From Sphingomonas rosea (GTDB lineage Bacteria > Pseudomonadota > Alphaproteobacteria > Sphingomonadales > Sphingomonadaceae), in assembly GCF_039538065.1 (NCBI RefSeq), contig NZ_BAABBR010000001.1, positions 1,340,501 through 1,404,500 of the forward strand: a stretch of DNA of 64,000 nt. Direction: 5' to 3'. This document shows positions 51,377 through 58,718 of this stretch, piece by piece; positions within the stretch are counted from its first letter, which is position 1; each line of letters begins with the position of its first letter. The notes beneath the pieces are model-generated. The model searched no databases, had not been told where the DNA came from, and worked only from the letters and a program-made list of their open reading frames with translations. Both the position numbers and the translations under genes were made by a program.

Positions 51377-52930
51377 TCAGCGCGGCGGAAAGACCGGAAG
51401 ATCGACGCTGTAGCTGCCCGGCGAACGGTCGAGATTCGAGCGCAGCTGCTTGGCGAGGCCGGCGATGATCCGCTCGAATTGCTGATGCTCGGGAGCCGAC
51501 TGGACCTCGGCGGCGAGGGCAGTGGTGGCGAGGGTGAAACGGGCGCTGAGATCGCTCGTCCGGCGCAGGGTCAGCGTCACCGGCGCTTCCGGGTCCTTGA
51601 GCATCGCATGTTCGACGATCTCGGTCGTGAAGAAAGCGGTGGCGACCGCGACATCCTGCGTCGTGTTGAGGCTCTCGAGGTCAAGGCCGATGTCGATCAT
51701 GTGCGCTCCCGCGGGGGCCGAGCCGCGGAGGTTGGCGGCGAGTTCGCTCAGCAGCGGGCGAAGCGCGATGCCGCGATTTTCCTCGAGCTCGGCATAGTGG
51801 TTGCGGTGGACCACCGCGAGCGCATCGACCCGGCGCCCGATCGAGGAATAGGCGTCCTTGGCGTCCTCGGTGGTCGCGCTGCGGCGGTGGATGTTGAGCA
51901 GCGAAGCGACCACCTGCAGGTTGTTCTTCACCCGGTGGTGGACTTCCCGAACGAGCTTGCGCTGGCCTTCGAGCGCTTCGGCCATCGTCTTCTCGCTGGT
52001 GCCGATCCGCTCAAACGCGCGGACGAAGCTGTCGCCGAGCTGGCGGATCTCGATCGCCGAACCGAGCTTCTCGGGAAGGTGAAGCGGTCCCGACGCGGGG
52101 TCGTGGGCGACGATGCTCTGCTGGATCTGGCGAAGCGGCCGGAGCAGGAAGGTGCGGACCACGATCCAGCTGAGTAGCGCGGCGACGATCCACATCAGCA
52201 GCGGAAGAAGGATGATCAGCCGGTCGACCTCGGCGATCTTGTCGACCGCGATATCGACATGCGCGCGGATCTGGCCGGCCGCAATCGGCTGCTCGACCGA
52301 GTAGATGGCGCGTTCGGTGCGGCCGAAGCTTGCCGGCGTCTCGCCGCCGGTCGTGATCTGGATCTCGCTCTGATAGTCCGACAGGAGCAGATTGCCGGGA
52401 CCGGTGCGCGACGATTCAAGCGCGTCGCGGATTTCCTCGCGGCTGATCGAACCGGTCGCCGAACCGCCGTAGACACCGACCTTGTAGTAAACGCGGTTGC
52501 GGGGAACCGAGAGCCACAGCCGGACCTGGCCCGGCGCGACAAGCAGGTTCGGCCGCTCGCCATCGTCGGGCACGCCGGGCGAGCAGATCTGGGTGCCGAC
52601 GCTGTCGCTGAGCAGGAAGTTTTCGGGCGGATTGTTGGCGACGCTGAGCGCCCGCTCGACCCGGCGGCAGGGTTCCGCGCCACCGTCGAGCGCGCCACTG
52701 GCCGCAATGCGGAGGGCGAGGATATTGCGGGCAATGAGGCTGTCGACCGCCCGGACCGCGAGCCGGCCCTGGTCGGTCGCCCGCGCGCCCATGGCGTCAT
52801 TGGCCTGGTTGATCCCGCTGGTGGCGGCCGCAACAAGCACGAGCCCGAGCGGCAGAATCGCCGCCGTCAGCAGAAGCAACAGCTTGCTGGCAGTAGGAAG
52901 CTGCTGGAACCAGTTTCTCAATCTAGACAT
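51377..52930 (-). CDS. phyP: PhyP-like membrane histidine kinase homologue (general stress response regulator)
   Basis: Protein of 517 residues. Two membrane helices (about 16-38 and 238-261) flank a periplasmic sensor region; HAMP-like linker, then a HisKA_2 dimerisation domain with REVHHRVKNNLQVVASLL (phospho-His about 332). The C-terminal ATPase region is degenerate: the N-box position reads TTEIVEHAML instead of ELxxNAxK, and no D-x-G-x-G box is visible. In Sphingomonas sp. Fr1 the locus-encoded PhyP is a negative regulator of PhyR, proposed to dephosphorylate it; that role is inferred here from gene position and the missing kinase motifs. It follows nepR by 29 bp on the same strand. Confidence 0.82.
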   Translation of the reverse strand: MSRLRNWFQQLPTASKLLLLLTAAILPLGLVLVAAATSGINQANDAMGARATDQGRLAVRAVDSLIARNILALRIAASGALDGGAEPCRRVERALSVANNPPENFLLSDSVGTQICSPGVPDDGERPNLLVAPGQVRLWLSVPRNRVYYKVGVYGGSATGSISREEIRDALESSRTGPGNLLLSDYQSEIQITTGGETPASFGRTERAIYSVEQPIAAGQIRAHVDIAVDKIAEVDRLIILLPLLMWIVAALLSWIVVRTFLLRPLRQIQQSIVAHDPASGPLHLPEKLGSAIEIRQLGDSFVRAFERIGTSEKTMAEALEGQRKLVREVHHRVKNNLQVVASLLNIHRRSATTEDAKDAYSSIGRRVDALAVVHRNHYAELEENRGIALRPLLSELAANLRGSAPAGAHMIDIGLDLESLNTTQDVAVATAFFTTEIVEHAMLKDPEAPVTLTLRRTSDLSARFTLATTALAAEVQSAPEHQQFERIIAGLAKQLRSNLDRSPGSYSVDLPVFPPR

Positions 52931-52959
52931 AAAAATTCGTCAGGGGCGCCGGCGCGCGG

Positions 52960-53184
52960 TCAACTCAGCTTTCCGAGCAGATCGAGGAAGTCGTCGGGAA
53001 CGTCTTCGCGAAGGGCTTCGTCGTAGGCGCTACGAAGCGCCCGGCCGACGTCGTCGGGGCCGGACCCGCCACGCTTGGGCGGTGTCTTCTTCACGTTCGA
53101 GGCTTCGTTCGGGCTTTTAGGCCGATCGCCATTGTCCGCACTCAAGCCCTCAATCCCCTCCCGCAGTTGCGTTGCCTGGCGCAA
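52960..53184 (-). CDS. nepR: Anti-sigma factor NepR
   Basis: Protein of 74 residues. The NepR core GRALRSAYDEALREDVPDDF then LDLLGKL (residues 46-73) forms the two helices that hold EcfG. The disordered N-terminus is variable. In the unstressed cell NepR sequesters EcfG; phosphorylated PhyR binds NepR and releases the sigma factor. TTG at 53184 has GAGGA 7 nt upstream; an in-frame TTG at 53145, after GGGAGGGG, is an alternative giving 61 residues. Probably cotranscribed with phyP from the EcfG-type promoter at 53,274-53,298. Confidence 0.9.
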   Translation of the reverse strand: MRQATQLREGIEGLSADNGDRPKSPNEASNVKKTPPKRGGSGPDDVGRALRSAYDEALREDVPDDFLDLLGKLS

Positions 53185-53273
53185 TGCATGTTCCTCAGGT
53201 TGTGCGCAGAACGCGTATACGCCCCTAAAAGTCAGGCAGCCCCCGCGTCAATTGGAAGGCTGCCCGGCGATGA

Positions 53274-53298
53274 AACCAAAGCGAAACAGCTTTGTTCC
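53274..53298 (-). promoter_or_regulatory. EcfG-type promoter for nepR-phyP
   Basis: On the minus strand GGAAC (53298-53294, -35) is followed after 16 nt by GGTT (53277-53274, -10). The alphaproteobacterial general stress sigma consensus is GGAAC-N16/17-cGTT. It lies about 90 bp upstream of nepR, consistent with EcfG autoregulating its own anti-sigma factor. Confidence 0.65.
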
Positions 53299-53416
53299 GT
53301 CAACCGTAACAATCTGCCCGATTGCCATTGCGGCACCAATGTGGCGAGGGTTGCAGTTTCGGCCCCCCGCTTCCAATAGGGGCACCAATTCTTTTACCCA
53401 GGAGCAACGCATACCC

Positions 53417-54220
53417 ATGTCGCTAGGCCAGGAACTTGCGCCCCATCTGCCATTCCTCCGGCGCTATGCGCGCGCGCTCACCGGCAGCCAGACCCACGGT
53501 GACGCCTTCGTGCGTGCGGCCCTCGAAGCGATCGTTGCCGCGCCCGACAGCTTTCCGCGCGACGTCGAGCCGCGTCTTGGCCTCTACAAGACCTTCCACG
53601 CCATCTGGTCGACCGCCAACATCGAGGAAGGCGCCGACTCGGACATGGACGACGCCGGCAATCCCGAGGCGATCGCGCAGGCCCGCCTCAGTCGGATCAC
53701 CCCGCTGTCGCGCCAGGCGCTGCTGCTGACCGCGCTCGAGGGCTTTTCGGCGACCGACGCCGGCTATCTGATCGGCGCGCAGCCGGGCGAAGTCGACAAT
53801 CTGGTCCAGGAAGCGCTGAGCGAAATCGAGCGCCAGACCCTCGCCGACGTTCTCATCATCGAGGACGAACCGATCATCGCGATGGACATCGAGACGATCG
53901 TCCGTGACCTCGGCCATAATGTCACCGGCGTCGCCGTGACCCGCGACGAGGCGGTGGCGCAGGCCCGCGCCCACCCGCCGGGCCTGGTCCTCGCCGACAT
54001 CCAGCTCGCCGACGATTCGAGCGGGATCGACGCGGTGCGCGACATCCTTGCCGAATTCGCGGTGCCAGTGATCTTCATCACCGCTTTCCCCGAGCGACTG
54101 CTGACCGGCACCCGTCCGGAGCCGACCTTCCTCATCACCAAGCCGTTCCAGCGCGCGACGGTGAAGGCGGCGATCGCGCAGGCGCTGTTCTTCGATTCGG
54201 CGACCGTTCCGGCGGGTTGA
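53417..54220 (+). CDS. phyR: General stress response regulator PhyR
   Basis: Protein of 267 residues with a sigma-like N-terminal domain (about 1-135; PLSRQALLLTALEGFSATDA resembles the sigma-4 helices) and a C-terminal receiver (142-257). Receiver residues: IIEDEP, phospho-acceptor Asp194 in LVLADIQLAD, Thr in IFITAFPE, Lys in LITKPFQ. When phosphorylated, the sigma-like domain mimics EcfG and titrates NepR. Divergent from nepR across a 232-bp spacer holding the nepR promoter; followed by a 46-residue protein and ecfG. Confidence 0.96.
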   Translation: MSLGQELAPHLPFLRRYARALTGSQTHGDAFVRAALEAIVAAPDSFPRDVEPRLGLYKTFHAIWSTANIEEGADSDMDDAGNPEAIAQARLSRITPLSRQALLLTALEGFSATDAGYLIGAQPGEVDNLVQEALSEIERQTLADVLIIEDEPIIAMDIETIVRDLGHNVTGVAVTRDEAVAQARAHPPGLVLADIQLADDSSGIDAVRDILAEFAVPVIFITAFPERLLTGTRPEPTFLITKPFQRATVKAAIAQALFFDSATVPAG

Positions 54221-54233
54221 AGCACCAACAAAG

Positions 54234-54259
54234 GGAACTGCGGTTCCCATCGTTGCGTT
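54234..54259 (+). promoter_or_regulatory. EcfG-type promoter upstream of the 46-residue ORF and ecfG
   Basis: GGAAC (54234-54238) and CGTT (54256-54259) are separated by 17 nt, an exact match to the EcfG consensus. The site starts 14 bp after the phyR stop and about 35 bp before the small ORF, so it should drive the small ORF and ecfG, giving positive autoregulation. Confidence 0.8.
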
Positions 54260-54293
54260 GGCGCTTCAAATCTTATCGGAGTGCCGAGTTTCC

Positions 54294-54434
54294 ATGAATC
54301 AAGATCGTCCGGAGCATCTCACCGGAACCGAAGCGCGCGCCGGCACCACGCCGGGCGTCGCTCGGGTCGCCCTGTTCGGCGGGCTGGGGCTTGTCATCCT
54401 AGCTTTCGCGATCATCTATTTGCTAGCGTCCTAA
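54294..54434 (+). CDS. 46-residue single-pass membrane protein between phyR and ecfG
   Basis: Small open frame encoding 46 residues: a polar N-terminus (MNQDRPEHLTGTEARAG) and one hydrophobic helix (VALFGGLGLVILAFAIIYLL, residues 25-44). It has its own ATG, lies directly behind a near-perfect EcfG promoter and ends 9 bp before the ecfG start. Codon choice is like that of its neighbours. I recognise no family. It may be a stress-induced membrane protein or a topological companion of the PhyR system. Confidence 0.6.
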   Translation: MNQDRPEHLTGTEARAGTTPGVARVALFGGLGLVILAFAIIYLLAS

Positions 54435-54443
54435 GTGGACAGC

Positions 54444-55139
54444 ATGGCATCGTCGATCGACGGCGCGGCAGCTGAAGAATTTGAAGATGGGCGGGGACCG
54501 TTGAACGACGAACTAGATCAGCAACCCGCGGAAGCGGCGCGGGCCGAACCGGTTCCCCTGTCGGATCCCGAATTCAAGCAGCAGCTTGCGCAGGTCATTC
54601 CGCACCTGCGCGCGTTCGGCCGTTCGCTCTCGGGCAGCCGCGATCTGGCCGACGACCTCGTCCAGGAAACGCTGCTCAAGGCCTGGGCGGCGCGCAAGCG
54701 CTTCCAGGCGGGCACCAACATGCGTGCCTGGACCTTCATCATCCTTCGCAACCTGTTCCTCAGCCAGATGCGGCGTGCCCGCTTCAAGGGCGAATGGGAC
54801 GAGATCACCGCGTCGAAGCTTCTGGCCGCCCCGGCGAGCCAGGACCGGCACGTCGAGCTCGGCGACATGCAGCGCGCCCTGCTTCATCTGCCGCAGCCGC
54901 AGCGCGAGGCGCTGATCCTCGTTGGTGCGGGTGGGTTTGCTTATGAGGAAGCGGCGGAAATCTGCGGCTGCGCGGTCGGCACGATCAAGAGCCGCGTGGC
55001 GCGCGGCCGGGTCGCGCTCGAGCAATTGCTGAGCGGCGGCAAGCTTCCGAGCCGGCGCCAGCACAAGACCGATCCCAACAACAGCGCGCTGGCGCAGATC
55101 ATGGGCGAAGTCGACGAGCTGGCCGGCAATCGAGGCTGA
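54444..55139 (+). CDS. ecfG: General stress ECF sigma factor EcfG
   Basis: ECF sigma factor of about 231 residues. Region 2 has SRDLADDLVQETLLKAW and GTNMRAWTFIILRNLF; region 4 has LPQPQREALILVGAGGFAYE and GCAVGTIKSRVARGR (HTH). This text is typical of the EcfG/ECF15 group regulated by NepR and PhyR. The acidic N-terminal 45 residues are variable; starts at 54435 (GTG) or 54501 (TTG, with a GGGG-rich leader) are alternatives. It lies behind an EcfG promoter and is followed by a hairpin terminator. Confidence 0.94.
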   Translation: MASSIDGAAAEEFEDGRGPLNDELDQQPAEAARAEPVPLSDPEFKQQLAQVIPHLRAFGRSLSGSRDLADDLVQETLLKAWAARKRFQAGTNMRAWTFIILRNLFLSQMRRARFKGEWDEITASKLLAAPASQDRHVELGDMQRALLHLPQPQREALILVGAGGFAYEEAAEICGCAVGTIKSRVARGRVALEQLLSGGKLPSRRQHKTDPNNSALAQIMGEVDELAGNRG

Positions 55140-55160
55140 GTTTTCCGGTCCGGAACGAAG

Positions 55161-55203
55161 AAAAAGGCGCGGCACTCCAATTCAGGAGCGCCGCGCTTTT
55201 CTT
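55161..55203. terminator. Bidirectional intrinsic terminator between ecfG and a convergent small gene
   Basis: GC-rich inverted repeat GCGCGGCACTCC / GGAGCGCCGCGC (with one mismatch) around a 6-nt loop, flanked by AAAAA on the left and TTTT on the right. The layout ends transcripts from both sides: ecfG on plus and the 50-residue gene on minus. Confidence 0.85.
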
Positions 55204-55215
55204 GTTTCAGGGTGT

Positions 55216-55368
55216 CTACCCGAGTCGTGCGAGAAGGTCGTCGAACGCACGATCATCGTTGCTCAAGGGCGCGCCCGCGAAGGCACGCCGCAAAGCAGCG
55301 GTGACACCGGCATGTGCAGGCGGTAGCTCGACCCTAATGATACGCCGATCCATTTGGTCATCTTGCAT
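55216..55368 (-). CDS. Small conserved-looking protein, unknown function
   Basis: Predicted protein of 50 residues (alternative starts give 45 or 66). RRIIRVELPPAHAGVTAALR and a C-terminal acidic/Leu stretch (DDRAFDDLLARLG) read like a compact folded protein, and a terminator lies right after its stop, supporting expression. No family recognised. It is divergent from glnE, about 100 bp away. Confidence 0.5.
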   Translation of the reverse strand: MQDDQMDRRIIRVELPPAHAGVTAALRRAFAGAPLSNDDRAFDDLLARLG

Positions 55369-55469
55369 ACGCGCCGCCGCCTTCGAGGAAGATGCGGGTT
55401 TCATTCGGCTGCTCAACGCAAGAAGCTTGGGATTGTTGCCCCCACGACATTGGATGACTTGCTCCGATC

Positions 55470-58151
55470 ATGAGTGTTGATCGTGGGACACTGGCGCGCG
55501 AGGAGGCCATTGTGCGCGCGCGACGCTGGTCGCCGTTCCTCGCGGGCCTGATCGAGCGGCAGGCGGATGTCGCCGATACCTTCGTTCGCGACGGCAGCGC
55601 CGCGGCGCTCGCACTGGTGGCCGATACCGGCGCGGCGGGCGGCGAAAAATTGCGCAAGGAGCGGCAGCGGCTGGCCTTGGCCACGGCGCTCGGTGACCTC
55701 GCGGACGAACTCAGCCTCGAGGAAGTGACCGCCGCGCTGTCCGACTTTGCCGACCGGGCGATCGACGAGGCATTGGGCATGGCCATCGCCGAGCGCGTGC
55801 CGGGCGCGACGAGCGAGGGCATGACCGTGCTGGCGCTGGGCAAGCTCGGGAGCCGCGAGCTCAATTACAGTTCGGACGTCGACCTCATCCTGCTGTTCGA
55901 TCCCGGGACGCTGGCGAGGCGGACGCGGGACGATCCGGCCGAGGCGGCGGTGCGCTACGGGCGGCGCCTCATCGAGCTGCTGCAGGTGCGCGACGAGCAT
56001 GGTTATGTTGCGCGGGTCGACCTTCGTCTCCGGCCCTCGCCCGAAGCGACCCCGATCGCGCTCCCGGTCGACGCGGCCATTTCCTATTACGAGAGCCAGG
56101 CGCTGCCGTGGGAGCGGGCGGCGTTCATCCGCGCGCGTTGCTGTGCCGGGGACCGAGCGCTCGGCGAGCGCTTCCTCGAGGAGATCCGGCCGTTCGTCTG
56201 GCGGCGGGCGCTCGATTTCGGGGCGATCGACGAGATCCGCGGCATTTCGCTGCGGATCCGCGATCATTATGCCAGCGGGCAGAAGTTCGGGCCGGGCTTC
56301 GACCTCAAGCGCGGGCGCGGCGGGATCCGCGAGGCCGAATTCTTCACGCAGGTCCAGCAACTGGTGCACGGCGGACGCGAACCGGCGCTGCGAACGCCCG
56401 CGACGCTCGATGCGCTCGAGGCGCTGGTCGCGGCCGGGCGGATGCCGGTGGCGGTCGGGCGCGACGTCGGAGAGGCCTATCGCGCGCTGCGCACCGCGGA
56501 GCACCGCGTGCAGATGATCGACGACCGGCAGGAGCACCGCTTGCCCGACGGCGGAGGGCTGACCGCGGTGGCGGGGCTTGCGGGGATGGCCGACGAGTCG
56601 GCGCTGCTGGCTTCGCTCGCGCCGCATGTCGAGGCGGTCGGGCGCTTGTTCGACGAACTGGTCAGCACGGACGAGGAGCATCTGCCGAGCGACGCCCAGT
56701 CGTTGCAGGCCGAGCTTGCGGCAATGGGCTGGAAGGATCCCGCCGTCGCGGCGCGGCGGGTCGCCGAGTGGCGCAGCGGGCGGGCGCGCTCGCTTCGGTC
56801 GCCTCCCGCGCGGGCCGCATTCGAGGCGATGCTCCCGGGCCTCCTGCCGCGCATTGCCGCCGCGCCCGATCCCGATCGCGCGCTCAACCGCTTCAGCGAC
56901 ATCGTCGAGCGACTGTCGAGCGGGGTCAATTTCTTCCGGTTGCTCGAGGCGCGGCCGGCGCTCGCCGACACGCTGGCGCTGATCCTTGCGCAGGCGCCCG
57001 CGCTCGCCGACCAGCTGGCGCGGCGCCCGACCCTGCTCGACGGGCTGATCGACGACAGCAGCTTCGCGGTTCCGCCCGACGCCGACGCACTGGCGGGCCG
57101 TTTCGCGACGGAGGTCGCCGAGGACGGGCTCGACCAGGCGCTCGACCGCGTGCGGCGATTGGTCGGCGAACGGCGCTTCGCGCTCGGCGTGCAATTGATC
57201 GCGGGCTATCGCGGCCCGCTGACCATGGCCAAGGGCTACAGCGACCTCGCTGAAGCGGCCGTACGCGTGCTCGCCGACCGTGTCGCCGCCGAATTCGCCG
57301 AGAGCCACGGGCGGATCGCGGGCGGGGACATGGCGATCCTCGGGCTTGGCCGGTTCGGCGGCCAGGCGCTGACCGACGCCAGCGACCTCGACATCATCTT
57401 CCTGTGGGATTGCCCCGAGGGCAGCCGCTCGGACGGCCGGCGCGCGCTTGCGGGCACCGATTATTACAATCGGCTCGCCAGCCGGATCGTGGCGGCCCTG
57501 TCGGTGCCGACGGCCGCCGGACCGCTCTACGACGTCGATACGCGGCTGAGGCCGCAGGGCGAGAAGGGGCTGCTCGCGGTCAGCCTCGATGCCTTCGAGG
57601 CCTATCAGCGGACCGAGGCGTGGACCTGGGAACATCTCGCCTTGTGCCGGGCCCGGCCGATGACCGGCAGTGCCGCCTTCCAGGAGCGGGTGCGGGCGCG
57701 GCTGGAGACGATCCTCGGCACGGGCCACGACGCGGCCAAGGTCCGCGAGGACGCGGCGGCGATGCGGCTCCAGATGGCGCGGCACAAGCCGTCGGTCGGA
57801 CCGCTCGACGTCAAGCAGGGGGAAGGGGGGCTGGTCGATCTCGAGTTCGCTATCCACACGCTGCAGCTGACCACCGGCGTCGGGCTCGATCCGCGGCTGG
57901 AGGTGGCAATCGCTGCCCTGGCCGGGGCGGGGCTGATCGACGCCGTGGCGGTCGACGACCTGCGGCTGCTTTCGGGCTTCCTCGTGGTGATGCGGCTGGT
58001 CGCGCCGGGCGCCGTGGCCCTGTCGGAAGCGAGCCAGCCGCTGGTTGCAAAGCTGTGTGGACAGGAAGACTGGGATGCGCTGTTGGCGGCGCTCGATGCG
58101 GCGCGTTCGCGGATCGCGGCGCGCTGGAACAAGGTGAGGACAGGCGAATGA
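55470..58151 (+). CDS. glnE: Bifunctional glutamine synthetase adenylyltransferase/deadenylase GlnE
   Basis: Protein of 893 residues that adenylylates and deadenylylates glutamine synthetase in response to PII and glutamine. Two nucleotidyltransferase domains each have the family motif: LGKLGSRELNYSSDVDLILL (deadenylase half, about residue 120) and LGRFGGQALTDASDLDIIFL (adenylylase half, about residue 630). Each is followed by its helical GlnD-type domain; RLRPQGEKGLLAVSLDAF and VKQGEGGLVDLEF are also diagnostic. TGA overlaps the ATG of the peroxiredoxin gene. Confidence 0.95.
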   Translation: MSVDRGTLAREEAIVRARRWSPFLAGLIERQADVADTFVRDGSAAALALVADTGAAGGEKLRKERQRLALATALGDLADELSLEEVTAALSDFADRAIDEALGMAIAERVPGATSEGMTVLALGKLGSRELNYSSDVDLILLFDPGTLARRTRDDPAEAAVRYGRRLIELLQVRDEHGYVARVDLRLRPSPEATPIALPVDAAISYYESQALPWERAAFIRARCCAGDRALGERFLEEIRPFVWRRALDFGAIDEIRGISLRIRDHYASGQKFGPGFDLKRGRGGIREAEFFTQVQQLVHGGREPALRTPATLDALEALVAAGRMPVAVGRDVGEAYRALRTAEHRVQMIDDRQEHRLPDGGGLTAVAGLAGMADESALLASLAPHVEAVGRLFDELVSTDEEHLPSDAQSLQAELAAMGWKDPAVAARRVAEWRSGRARSLRSPPARAAFEAMLPGLLPRIAAAPDPDRALNRFSDIVERLSSGVNFFRLLEARPALADTLALILAQAPALADQLARRPTLLDGLIDDSSFAVPPDADALAGRFATEVAEDGLDQALDRVRRLVGERRFALGVQLIAGYRGPLTMAKGYSDLAEAAVRVLADRVAAEFAESHGRIAGGDMAILGLGRFGGQALTDASDLDIIFLWDCPEGSRSDGRRALAGTDYYNRLASRIVAALSVPTAAGPLYDVDTRLRPQGEKGLLAVSLDAFEAYQRTEAWTWEHLALCRARPMTGSAAFQERVRARLETILGTGHDAAKVREDAAAMRLQMARHKPSVGPLDVKQGEGGLVDLEFAIHTLQLTTGVGLDPRLEVAIAALAGAGLIDAVAVDDLRLLSGFLVVMRLVAPGAVALSEASQPLVAKLCGQEDWDALLAALDAARSRIAARWNKVRTGE

Positions 58152-58603
58152 TCGACGAAGGACAGAAGGCCCCCAGCATTGCGGTCGCGACCACGAGCGG
58201 CGAGACGGTCGATCTCGCGGCGCCGGGCGGCAAGGTCGTGGTCTATTTCTATCCCAAGGACGACACCTCGGGCTGCACCAAGGAAGCGCAGGAATTCACC
58301 GCGCTCGCGGACGATTACGCAGCGGCGGGGGTCAAGGTGATCGGCGTCTCGCGCGACGATGCGAAGAGCCACGACAAGTTCATCGCCAAATACGACCTCA
58401 AGGTGCCGCTCGCGGTCGACGACGGGGCGCTGAGCGGGGCATTCGGGACCTGGGTCGAGAAGTCGATGTACGGGCGCAAATATATGGGAATGGAGCGCTC
58501 GACCTTCCTGATCGGGGCCGACGGAACGGTGCTCAAGGCGTGGCGCAAGGTGAAGGTGCCGGGGCATGCCGCCGCCGTCCTCAAGGCCGCGTCGGACGCG
58601 TAA
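58148..58603 (+). CDS. bcp: Thioredoxin-dependent peroxiredoxin (Bcp/AhpC-TSA family)
   Basis: Peroxiredoxin of 151 residues. The peroxidatic Cys lies in YPKDDTSGCTKEAQEF (about residue 45), with the active-site Thr and Arg (STFLIGADG strand). No second Cys sits five residues later, so it is the 1-Cys type of the BCP/PrxQ group. It detoxifies H2O2 and organic peroxides using thioredoxin. Translation coupled to glnE (ATGA). Confidence 0.93.
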   Translation: MIDEGQKAPSIAVATTSGETVDLAAPGGKVVVYFYPKDDTSGCTKEAQEFTALADDYAAAGVKVIGVSRDDAKSHDKFIAKYDLKVPLAVDDGALSGAFGTWVEKSMYGRKYMGMERSTFLIGADGTVLKAWRKVKVPGHAAAVLKAASDA

Positions 58604-58718
58604 AAAAGCGAAAATCCCTTTATTACCAATTAGCAACTCCGATTATATTGTCCGCGCGACCGTCAGCATCCATAAAGATGCCAGTGATCAAGGCGGTTGA
58701 GGTAGGGCGCGTACCGCG

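Noticed and set aside
55413..57857. Open frame of about 810 codons antisense to glnE
   Set aside because: The plus strand encodes a complete GlnE with both catalytic motifs; the antisense frame has only compositional bias.
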